The position numbers and the translations under genes were made by a program. Under the pieces are notes generated by a model, which was given only the letters and a program-made list of their open reading frames with translations, had not been told where the DNA came from and did not search any database. Below, piece by piece: positions 22,540 through 32,246 of a DNA stretch of 64,000 bases (within the stretch, counting starts at the first letter, position 1; each line of letters begins with the position of its first letter). Source of the stretch: Eupeodes corollae (lineage: Eukaryota; Arthropoda; Insecta; Diptera; Syrphidae); NCBI RefSeq assembly GCF_945859685.1, contig NC_079147.1, positions 253,136,572 to 253,200,571 of the forward strand. Direction: 5' to 3'.

Positions 22540-25030
22540 TTAAAACCCCATCCCGACTACCCACTATCAAGTGCCGATTGAAGCCACCAAAACTGGTTCT
22601 CCTGCTTCACCCTATCAGTTCGGTCCTGCTCGGACACAGCCCTACTGAACCGAAGGAGCTCTGCTCCGTCTTGTGCCATGACGTCCCGATTGTACAGGAG
22701 CCGCCTATCCACGGTTCTTCGTCTGACGTGGTAGATTAGCGGAACTGCCAATCTATCCTGTATCAGACCGCATCTATCTAAAAAGAGGAATGCCTCTGGT
22801 GGAATGAAGCCGCTCAAGCGTGCACTTTCACAATACTCGTACTTCGGATAGAACGCCCCGAAAATTAAATTGTTGGTCGAAGACATAGCTCTTGCAATGT
22901 GACCTCGAACGAGTTTTATAATAAAAATGTCAATTCTGTTGGTTCAAGCCCCGTTGTATAGGACATCGTTGGAATAGTAATGCATGTAGGAAGATTCGGC
23001 TGTTCGATATAAGCCGGTACAGCGTCGTAAACACTGCCGAACACCCGAAACTTCTCCATCTGGGAAGGGGCAACGTTGAACCACACAGGACAACCAAAAA
23101 CTATCATTGGCCGTATGAAGGCCATGTAGCAAATTACCTTCACTCTGGGGTCAAGCCGATTGCTAAAAAACAGCCTCCTCTGGCCCTGGTCAGAGCAGGA
23201 TTTATATGTCTGTCGAAACACAAATACTGATCTAACCAGATACCAAGGTACTTCACTACACTTTTGCTCGCCAATGGCTGTCCGTGAAGATCAACGATAA
23301 CTATCTTGCGCCAATTCTTGCACATATCCCTCGTGGCCGTAGCCAACGGAGTCCGGAATAGAATTGTCACCGACTTCTGGACATTTATTTTCAGTTTCCA
23401 GTCTTCGCAATATCGCTGAATCTTGTCGAAATCACGCTGCAAGAGAATTCTAATAACCTCAACCTTTCGGGCCGTTCTGTACGCAATTAGATCGTCGGCG
23501 TACGCAATTGCCTTTGTAAGACTACCTATCAGATCGCTGGTGTAAATGCTGAAGAGAATCGGCGAACCACCGCTCCCTGTTCAAGACCATTTTTAATTGA
23601 GAATGTTGTGGTAGAAGTTACATTGCCACTTTTGGCAACAAACTTTCTACCGTTGAGCATATCATAAAGTATATACAACAGTGGCTTGCTTATGCCAAGC
23701 CTGGTCAGTTTTAGGTAAAGACCCTCTAACCATACAATGTCAAAGGCCTTTTCCAAATCAACCAGAGCCGCACCTGTGCATTTTTGTTTGTATTTATTTC
23801 ATTGGATATCAGAAACAAGTTTAGACGCTGCATGAATTGTGTCATGACCCGCCTTGAACCCGAACTGTTTATCCGGAATTAATTTGTTGTCCGCAGCCCA
23901 CTTAGTCAAAGCCCCATTGATGATCTTTTCGAAAACTTTGCTGATACTCGGAAGAAGACTTATCGACCGAAGATTTGACGGGTTGGAGTTGTCCTTTCCC
24001 TTTTTCGAGAGAGGATGAACCACAGCGGTCTTCCAGTGCACTGGATAATATGCATTCTTCAGTGCATTGTTGAAGAGTGTGGTGTAAATGTCAATTGCCT
24101 CCATGGGTAAATGTCTTAGTACAACGTTGGATATACCATCGACACCTGACTTTTTGTTTTTTATTGAATTGAAGATGAGCTGAAGGCTCAACTTTCGTCA
24201 CTAACAAGGGACTTGGTCCCGTTTGCTCGGTGATTATGGCATTTGCCAAGGAATCGTCATTGAACCGCATGAAACCGTGGTTCTCAGAACTTAGATCGCC
24301 ATTGAGTCATATCATTTCGAAGGTAAAAGTGATTAAGTAGGGCTCTGTTTTCCAGGTCGTGGTTGGGGCGAATGCTGGAAAGCAGCTCCCACCGCCTCCA
24401 CTTTTTCCTTCGGACCTTCAATTTTAAAAAAGTCATCGTCAATGGCTTCTTTTGGATCTATTTGCGTTGTCCTAGGTACGTCTCTGTTCTCTTCAGTTCT
24501 TTGTAGTTGCAGACACGGAATTTTATCACCGTTCTTTTTCCTGAATATCTTACTGATTTTAGGGAACATACTAGGGCTACTGGAATTAACTGACCAGTTC
24601 TTGTTAATTGATAACCTGTAGTTCTCCTTAATCAACGGATTGATATTTTTTATTGACGACTTCAAAAGATCCTGAAAGGAACCGCTTCTTGGATACGATG
24701 GATTTTCAGTAGCCAGTAGTTCGACGCCATATTTAACGCTGTAAGGATTCATCAAATTAAAAAGATGGATACCTCTGGGATTACTATGTTGATTTCTCCC
24801 AATCTTCGTGTTTTGCGTTCAAATCACCGGCCAAGATGAAATAGTTTTCTTCCAAGCTCAGTTTAGGTCCCATAAAAAGAATCTCGAGTTCTGAAGTAAA
24901 ATAAGTAACTTGTGGAGGTCCAGCCACATAAGCCGCAATTATAAACATCCGCTTTATTTGAGCGAGAGAGATGCATATAACGCAAACTTCTAGCGTCTTG
25001 AGCATTTTGCATTGCATTTTTTAAGACTCG
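22540..25030 (-). pseudogene. Jockey-like non-LTR retrotransposon C1
   Basis: Minus strand, in order: a remnant endonuclease with FILAGDLNAKHEDWE near 24800-24840 (the GDxNAxH signature), a linker, then RT. RT words are KKSGVDGISNVVLRHLP near 24140, FEKIINGALTKWAADNKLIP near 23900, KAFDIVWLEGLYLKLTRLG near 23710-23755, IAYADDLIAYRTARK near 23470-23510 (YADD intact) and VVKYLGIWLD near 23240. A C-terminal region (ARLSGFIPPEAFLFLDRCG) ends near 22540. Stops and frameshifts separate the pieces, and part of the endonuclease is lost. It lies between two parts of a ~20-bp minisatellite. Jockey or CR1-like placement is likely; exact clade is unsure. Confidence 0.8.
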
Positions 25031-25515
25031 TTTGGCTACCTCAGTTTTCACCAGCTATCAAAGGTTTTTGCCAAATTTCAAGAAATTTTTCACCCTGTCA
25101 GCAGTTTACGCTGGCAAATTAGGCAAAAATTCTCAAAGGCTATCAACAACTTTCACATACTATCAACAACTTACGCTGACTATCACGGTTCTTACCGGCT
25201 ATCAGTCTTCGTTGACTATTAACAGATTCTACTGGATATGACTTACGTTGGCTGCCAATAGCTTTTACCGAGCAGCTTATGGATATCACAGTTCTTACCG
25301 GCTCTCAACGGTTTAACCTGGGTAATAAAAACTAACGCTGTCTATCATAGTTCTCAGCGACTATCGACGGTTTTTGCCTTATTTTAAGAGCTTTTTTTGC
25401 TGCTGTCAGCAGCTTACGCTGGCTATAATATTCTTCACAGGCTATTAACCGCTTTTGTGGGCTTACAATAGCTTTCGATGTCTATCACGGTTTCCACCGG
25501 CTAATGATTTTGCTT
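25030..25515. repeat. Degenerate ~20-bp minisatellite
   Basis: About 20 imperfect units alternate around GGCTATCA, CAGCTTACGCTG and CACGGTTCTTACCGG. Examples are CTATCAACAACTTACGCTGA, CTATCACGGTTCTTACCGG, and CTGTCAGCAGCTTACGCTGG. The period wanders between about 17 and 25 bp. It encodes no clear protein repeat. Confidence 0.7.
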
Positions 25516-25884
25516 CACGACTCACTCTTTACTACATGTAACGGTAAATTTATCAAGACTTACATTTTGTTTTCCTCCGGAAGACTGCGGATTTTGGTTC
25601 TTGCTCTGTTTGACAAGTCTTCTGACTGGCGTTCTAATAATTCCCGAGTCGTTTAAAGTCTCTATTGATCTTACTTATCCAACTTGGTGGCAAAAGAAGA
25701 TGTGAACAGAATAAAATTTGTTATACTAAATTATGAATCGTAATACATTAATATTTACTTATGAAAACTGTAATTATCAGGTTTTTCAATACGAGCGCTA
25801 CAAAAGTTTTTTTTTTAAACAAAACAAAAACGGTTTTAGATATCAATGTAATTCTTTAGTCCTGTGAAAGTAAGTTTAATTTGA

Positions 25885-26170
25885 TTATGTAAAGAACGCG
25901 ATTTCTTTTGCATGCCCACCACGGGCACGTTTGCAGAAGTCCAGACCCTGAAACCAATTTTCGACAGTTTTCAAGCATAAATCGGCCGATACTACTGCTA
26001 TTTTACATTTGATAATCGTACGAAGTTCATCAATCTTCGTTGGCTTGTTGGCATATACATAGACTTGACGTAGCCCCACAGGAAATAGTCTTACGGCGTC
26101 AAATCGCATGACCGAGGTGGCCAAGAGACTGAACTATTTCTTGAAAGAACACGTTCTCCAAACTTGGTTT
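25885..26170 (-). pseudogene. mariner-type transposase fragment 2 (C-terminus)
   Basis: Minus strand: WPPRSCDLTP, then DYFLWGYVKSM (third catalytic region of the mariner/IS630 group), then YANKPTKIDELRT, IAVVSADLCLKTVENWFQG, CKRARGGHAKEI and a stop near 25885. It belongs to the same transposase group as the fragment at 19.5-20.1 kb, but it is the complementary C-terminal end and lies in the wrong order to be its direct continuation. A one-base shift and a stop at the Leu after LTP disable it. Confidence 0.82.
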
Positions 26171-26289
26171 CCAATAAATTGATTATTCACAGTGTGGATA
26201 TTGGCGGAATATGCGGACAAAACCTATTTTACTGAAAGTAGGATTTTTTTTTAAACAGAACGTGTTTCTTATAGTTAATTGATTAACAC

Positions 26290-26440
26290 GTTGTTTGCAA
26301 GAATGCAAAACGTCAAACTAGAGGCAAATTAAAAAGGAGAGCGAAGCGAATTAAAAAGTGTTACAAGACAGCAAAATAAGTGCTGCCACCAAGCTAGTTC
26401 ACAAAGAGGGTGGGTTCACTAGTTGATTGATTGGATAATT
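26290..26440 (+). repeat. Dispersed repeat R, left copy
   Basis: AAGTGCTGCCACCA and GGGTGGGTTCA recur in the same order and orientation at 35155-35207, with diverged but alignable sequence between them (about 100 bp of similarity). The two copies lie just outside the head-to-head RTE-1 pair. It could be the end of an unrecognised DNA transposon or an LTR remnant. Confidence 0.45.
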
Positions 26441-26481
26441 AATTTTATTGAACTATCTTACTTACTTTACTTAAGGTGGCG

Positions 26482-28416
26482 CTACAGTCCTGTGTGAACT
26501 AGGGCCTCACCCAACAAACTTCTCCATCTAGCTCGGTCCCTAGCTAGATGTCTCCAGTTTCGCGCTCCAAGTTGGGTGAGGTCAAAATTCCACTTGTGCG
26601 CATCACCTGATCGGTGGTCTTGCTGTAATGCCCTAAACTGCGGGTGTGGATTCGAAGACTTTCCGGGCCGAAGCATTGGTTTTCATGCGCTCTTCGTGAC
26701 CCAGCCATCTTAGTCGTTGGACTTTTACCCTTCTGGCTAAGTCTACGTCGCTGTACAGCCCGTACAGCTCGTCGTTCCATCTTCTCCCCCACTCCCCTTC
26801 GATGCATACGGGACCGTAGATCACACGAAGAACTTTTCTCTCGAAGCGACCCAAGGTGCTTTCATCCGCTTTTGTCATGGTCCATGCTTCTGCACCGTAT
26901 AGTAGGACGGGGATGATAAGGGTCTTACATAGCAACACATTGGTCCCTCGAGAGAGGACTTTACCACTCAATTGCTTTCTTAGATAAAGAAACAGCGCTT
27001 ATCAAGAGTTATTCTGCGTTTGATCTCAGCGCTGGTTTTGATTTCTGCGTTTACAGCGGAGCCTAGGTAGATGAAGTCCTTGACTACCTCAAAGTTACGT
27101 CTGTCGATTGTGACGTTTTGACCAAGACGTCGGTGTTGTATGTCCTTTCTAGACGACAGCATGTACTTTGTTTTGCCCTCATTAACCGTTAAACCCATTT
27201 TTGCCGCCTCTGCCTCAATACTCACAAAAGCCCTTTTGACATCACGCTGAGTTCTTCCGATTATGTCAATGTCATCAGCATATGCCAGTAATTGGACAGA
27301 CTTTTGAAAGATAGTGCCTCTAGTGTTGACGTGTGAGCTCTGCACTATTCTTTCAAGCACGATGTTAAAAAAATCACATAACAGCGCATCACCTTATCTA
27401 AAAGCTTTTTTGACATCGAAAGGTTCTTTAAAGTTGTTTACAATCTTTATGGATCAGTGCGAATTTTCCATGGTCATCCTGCACAAACGGACGAGTTTGG
27501 CAGGGATGCCAAAACTAGACATGGCTCTATACAGTTCGTCCTTGTAGATGCTGTCATATGCGGCCTTGAAATCGATGAAAAGATGGTGGGTGTCGATTTG
27601 GTGCTCTTGAGTTTTTTCCAGGATCTGCCGTAATGTGAATATTTGATCAACTGTAGACTTTCCTGGTCTAAAACCACACTGATAAGGATCTTTCAGGTTG
27701 TTGACGATGGGCTTTAGACGTTCACATATTACGGCAGAGAAAATTTTATATGCGATGTTAATAAGACTTATTCCTCTATAGTTGGTGCAGTTTAGAGGGT
27801 CTCCTTTTTTCAGGATCGGGCAAACAATACTGAGGTTCCATTCATCGGGCATGCTTTCTTCCGACCATATCTTGCAGATAAGTTTGTGCATGCTCCTAAC
27901 CAACTTATCGCCAGCTGCTTTAAAGAGCTTGGTGTTCAAGCCATCCGCTTCAGCGGCTTTATTAGACTTCAGCTTAGATATGACAATCTTTACTTCGCCT
28001 AAGTCGGGAGGACGGGATTGTTGGCTTTCGTCGTCTATATTGAATGGATCATCCTGCCTGACAGCGGAATTCAGTTCTTTGTCGCCGTTATACAGTCTGC
28101 AGAAGTGGTCCTTCCATATCGTCATTATTGACTGCGGTTTCACTACGATGTTTCCACTTTCGTTTTTGCAGCCTTCGGTTCTAGGTTTATGTACCTGTGA
28201 ATTTCGTTTCACCTGTTCGAACCTCATTCCTGCTCTTATACCTCTCAACATCTTCGACCGCACGCTTCTCATGTTTCCTCTTTTTCCTTCTGAGAAGTCA
28301 GTGTCCCTCTCGCCTCTTCTGCTCATAGAGCTCATGAGCAGCTCTCGTCCTGTTATGCAGCGCCGCTTTGCGTGTCTGTTGTTTGGCTGCATTTGCCTAC
28401 CGACAATCCTCATCAA
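26482..28416 (-). pseudogene. Reverse transcriptase part of RTE-1 copy A3
   Basis: A 320-residue open stretch (27454-28416) holds the linker (VHKPRTEGCKNESGNIV), KLKSNKAAEADGLNTKLFKA, PDEWNLSIVCPILKKGDPLN, NYRGISLINIAYK, QCGFRPGKSTVDQIFTLR and FIDFKAAYDSIYKDELYRAM with the first catalytic Asp. After a break near 27450, YADDIDIIGRTQRD near 27250-27290 keeps the YADD box, then FIYLGSAVN. The C-terminus (26633-26971) reads LLYGAEAWTMTKADEST and KVQRLRWLGHEERM, a zinc-free basic tail region usual in RTE. It would copy element RNA by target-primed synthesis. Two to three frameshifts disable it. Confidence 0.85.
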
Positions 28417-28429
28417 GGCAGTTGTTCCT

Positions 28430-29467
28430 TTATGGTGGCTGTTTCAAACCCAGCACATGAGAGGCGGCTTCTCTGATTGCATCTTGGCAATGTCGCCACT
28501 GGTTTTCGATACATTGTGTTGGCGGCAGAGAACTTCGAGAGAGGTTACTTGTAACTCGGTTGGAAAAGGATTTGGCGATCTCTGGCGAATGTAGCCGCAC
28601 GACCGACGTTGTACCTTCTCCCAGCACCTCAGTGTTTTGCCTTGGGTCTGGAAATCCGAAGGCTACAACGAGGTAGTGGTCTGAGTCGATGTTATTTCCT
28701 CGGAAAGTTCGGACACCCATGATGCTGGAAGCGTGTCTGGCGTCGATCGCAATATGGTCAATCTGGTTGACGGTAGATTGATCTGGAGAAGTCCAAGTTT
28801 CTTTGTGGAAAACGCGTACTGGCTACCATGAGTTTTGGCCCCGCAGCAAAATCTATGAGCCTGAATCCGTTGTTGGAAGTGTTGTCGTGCAGGCTGTTCT
28901 TCCCGATTATTCCACCAATGATGTCTTCCCTTCCTATCTTGGCATTAAAATCGCCCAGGACAGTTTTAATATCGTAGCTAGGACACTGCTCATAAGTTTT
29001 GTCTAGGAGCTCGAAGAACATATCTTTGGTGTTATCGTCTTTCTCTTCTGTGGGGACGTAAGCGCATATCAGGCTAATGTTGCCGAATTTAGCCTTGATG
29101 CGTATGGTCATGAGACGCTCATTGATGCACCAATAGCTCAAGTCTTCTTGCCTAAGTCTGGCTCCAATGACGAAGACGCATCCAAATAAGAGCTGTTGGC
29201 TTTCGTGGTAGCAATCACCATTGTAAATATCATCCTCTTTTTGACGGGCCCATCCCATCGTATTTCCTGGATGGCGGTGATGTCTACTTTATAGTAGTCT
29301 AGGGCCTTCGGCTGCACGTGGTCTGTTAAGAGACCTAACATTTTACGTGCATATCCGAAGTTCGTTGTCTTAATTCGTTTGCGTAGGTTGTCAACAATTA
29401 ATCCGTCCGTATCCGAGGCTTGTTGGTGCTTCACTACTATGAACTTTTTACGTGGCCAGGAAGTCAT
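28430..29467 (-). pseudogene. Endonuclease part of RTE-1 copy A3
   Basis: The first Met at 29467 opens MTSWPRKKFIVVKHQQ. The AP-type endonuclease follows with VDITAIQEIRWDGPVKK near 29255-29310 (metal-binding Glu in QEIRW). After a one-base frame change it continues with NISLICAYVPTEEKDD near 29030-29080, VLGDFNAKIGREDI near 28925-28965 (GDFNA catalytic motif) and NSLHDNTSNNGFRLIDF. A further shift leads to FRGNNIDSDHYLVVA near 28690, the SDHxxV motif. The N-terminal WNVRS motif present in the copy at 32.8 kb is lost here. This enzyme would nick target DNA to prime reverse transcription. Confidence 0.82.
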
Positions 29468-29889
29468 TCCGACGGCACAACCCCCAACGTGGAGACCCAG
29501 ATCCTAATTATAACTCCGAGGATGGGGAGCCGGCTAAAATCGCTCCTTATAAGCCTGGTCTCCGATTAAGTCAAAGAAGCCCTATAAGGTGTTCACTAAA
29601 TAGTTCAATCTTACAGGAACTGTAGACGCCACCGTTGATTCCATCTCGGGAATTCCTCCGCTGCCGTCTGGATAAGGAGAGGTGCCTTAGTGGAAACACC
29701 TCTCGCCTTCTCTCTCGTTTGTTGCCCCAACAACTTTCCACTGGGGTTGAAACCTAATCTCCAGTTGAGGTACTAGGCACCCGATGTTCACCACGGGGAG
29801 GTGAGAGTAGGAGTTGATAGACAGAGGTTGGTTTTGAGAAAAACCTGTGGAGGCTTGTGTCCTCTTGAATGCACATGTCTACCATTTGA

Positions 29890-31860
29890 ACATCGAAAGT
29901 CTTGTCTGGCTAGCATTTAATTTGAATATTCTACCGGAAAGTATCAAATACATCCAAAGTATCAAATACATCCTTTAAAACTTAAATAAAAAAAATAATT
30001 CCATCTCAAAAGTCATGAGAACAATAATACGAAGCCACAGTTAAAAATACCATAGTAAAATGCATTTTTAATTGTCCGGCTACATAAAACTCTCCACACC
30101 ACATCTAAGTTTAGCAGAATAATTTCAGCACACAAATCACGAAATGTATCTTATTATTTCAACAACAAGATGTAAAAACCCAACTCCTAACCATTGCCAT
30201 TATCATTGGACCGCATTGTTAAAAAGTTTTATCTCCTATGTAAGTAGGGGTATATGGAGATGTATCTACATTTCATGCGGTTTTACTTCGTTGTAGTTGA
30301 GTGTAGACTGACTGTCATTGGAGAAAGGACTTGCTTCCGGATGTATTTTTGCAATCCGCAGAACTGTTTTTGTTGTTTTTTGGAATATACAGAAATGGCA
30401 GACAAATAAAATGACAGGAATTTCAAACAACAACTATACAAACAACCAGCCTTTTCCAACTATCAACGAATCCACACTTCTGAACCGTAAAAAGGATATC
30501 TAAAGTATCCTTTTACAACAAAAATCCGATATGCACCCCATGAGATACATTTGACTTTAACAACATTTGGCAGCACCCCAGCAGACTTAAAAAAAAAATA
30601 CTTATAGCGCGCTTCATGAAATTGAAAATTGCTCAATAGGTGCGGTTTAATGTTAGTGCCAAGCAAAGGATCCATAAAAGGGATATTCTTGCACCGCAAG
30701 ATAAAAATTGTGTAGTTTCTCAAAATAAACATAAACCCCCTCCAAAAACAACAACAAATAGACAGAAAAATAAGTTGAAAAGTTTTCCTTAAAAGTGATA
30801 ACAAGGATGTATCCATAGATGAGAATGAGGAGAGGGAGAGTACCTATGGATCTTACAGGACTAACTTCTATTATCGCACTTATGAAGGATAGAAAATGTC
30901 TGATGGGGTTGCTGAGTTTGAGTGGGTTGGTAGAGCAGCCACGATATAAATGCCAACAAAAATACAAAATATTTTCGAAGGAAATTGTTTTTCTTCTTTT
31001 TTTTCGTAGCATCCTGCAAGAGACGGCTTCAACAGCGATGGTGGTGGCGACGGTATTGGAAGTATCAGCTTGATAAGGCTTCATATGAGTTAGTATGTAG
31101 GTATAAGGAAAAGAGGTACTTTAATTCGTTCACCGATGAAACTTATATTCGAGGTAAAAGGAGGATATAATGCAATATCCTTTGACCAATGTGAACCTTC
31201 TGTCACATTAAATTGAATTATATGTTACGCTACGATTCTATACCGTTAGTTTGTAAGAAGTGAAACCGGAAGTGACAAAATGTATATCAAAGTAGCGATA
31301 GTTGCCATATGAAGGAGAAAATTCTTATTTTTATTTAAGATGAGAAAGGGAGAAAATTATGTAATATAATGTAAGATACGTGATCCTGGATGGGATTAGT
31401 TATTTATGATTTTGTTTATTATATTTCTGAACGAAAATAACATTCCTTCGAATTTTACTGTGTACAAAATAACGCCTGTGGATGAAAGGTGCGCTATACA
31501 ATTCAAAAAGGGCAATTATCTGTCATAAATCTTTTTGAGCAAACAATTTATGGCAATTTTAAAATTAAACATTTAGTTCCGTAAACTACTTGCTTTTAAA
31601 TTCTTTATAAAGTTCAAGAGATAAACATTTATCATACGTTAAGAGGTAACGCTAATATTCAATGAAGGGTCACTCATTGCGTGGTTTCAAATTGGTTGCG
31701 CGGGCATTTGTTAACTGTCAAACTCAGCTGTCATTTGAAGTATGATAATATTTGGTGAATGTTTGCATTTAACGCTAAAGAAATCGTGAAGAAATTAGAA
31801 GAGAGAGGAAGAGTTATCGAAGACTTGAGGACATAGCATCTAACACAACCAATTATGAGT
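29890..31860. other. Spacer between the inverted RTE-1 copies
   Basis: I recognise no gene. A 143-codon minus-strand frame at 30653-31084 has two hydrophobic segments but no family likeness, overlaps frames on the other strand and has skewed low-complexity composition; I do not call it. A tandem pair of AAGTATCAAATACATCC lies at 29939-29970. The rest looks like unique AT-rich DNA. Confidence 0.4.
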
Positions 31861-31879
31861 TTATTACCTAAGGATTTTC

Positions 31880-32240
31880 CTTCTCAGAAAATTTAATTTT
31901 TTGGTGACGTTGATCGAATACCGAAATAATTCGATTTGACAACCGCCGGCCGTCAGATTTTTTGTCCGGATGCAAAAGACAGTTCTTATGGGAATAGATC
32001 GAAAAGGAAAGAAGTTCTTTTTGAAGATGGCCTCCTTACCAGCGGTTGAAAGAGCTACGTACTCTGCCTCTGTGCTGTATATGGTTACCAAATTTTGTTC
32101 TTAAGACTCCCAGTAAAATACGTCTCCTGCTGCAACGATACTGTGAAAGATTTTCCTTCACTTGAATCACCACGCCAATCCGCATCCACAAAACACTCAA
32201 TTACCTTCCCTATTTTAAAGTAATGCAATTTAAAGTCAAT
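31880..32240 (-). pseudogene. Ty1/copia RNase H fragment
   Basis: Minus strand from 32235: LHYFKIGKVIECFVDADWRG with the catalytic Asp of ADW, then DSSEGKSFT, a shifted WESKKQN-like region (TGSLKNKIW), and STEAEYVALSTAGKEAIF near 32030-32085, the RNase H signature of Ty1/copia pol. The frame then degrades near the expected HIDIRYHFIR region. No LTR, integrase or gag is visible, so this is a scrap of one element. It ends at the 5' boundary of an RTE-1 copy, which probably inserted into it. It is the only LTR-retrotransposon trace I am sure of here. Confidence 0.82.
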
Positions 32241-32246
32241 GGATGA

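Larger units (their letters stand above)
26463..29889 (-). mobile_element. RTE-1 non-LTR retrotransposon, near-full-length copy A3
   Basis: This is about 3.43 kb, a usual size for an RTE element. The 3' end at 26463-26510 carries a TTACTTACTTTACTTAAGG tail on the plus strand. The 5' end near 29889 matches the 5' end of the copy at 32247. A 5' UTR of about 420 bp precedes a first Met at 29467. One ORF encodes endonuclease and reverse transcriptase, with no RNase H. Frame breaks split it into several pieces, so it is not active, but most motifs are readable. Confidence 0.88.

Noticed and set aside
27782..28594. Long plus-strand frame opposite the RTE-1 reverse transcriptase
   Set aside because: It is the antisense shadow of the real RTE-1 coding strand.
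30653..31084. 143-codon minus-strand frame with two hydrophobic segments
   Set aside because: It has no recognisable motif and overlaps frames on the other strand, and its composition looks like translated AT-rich DNA.
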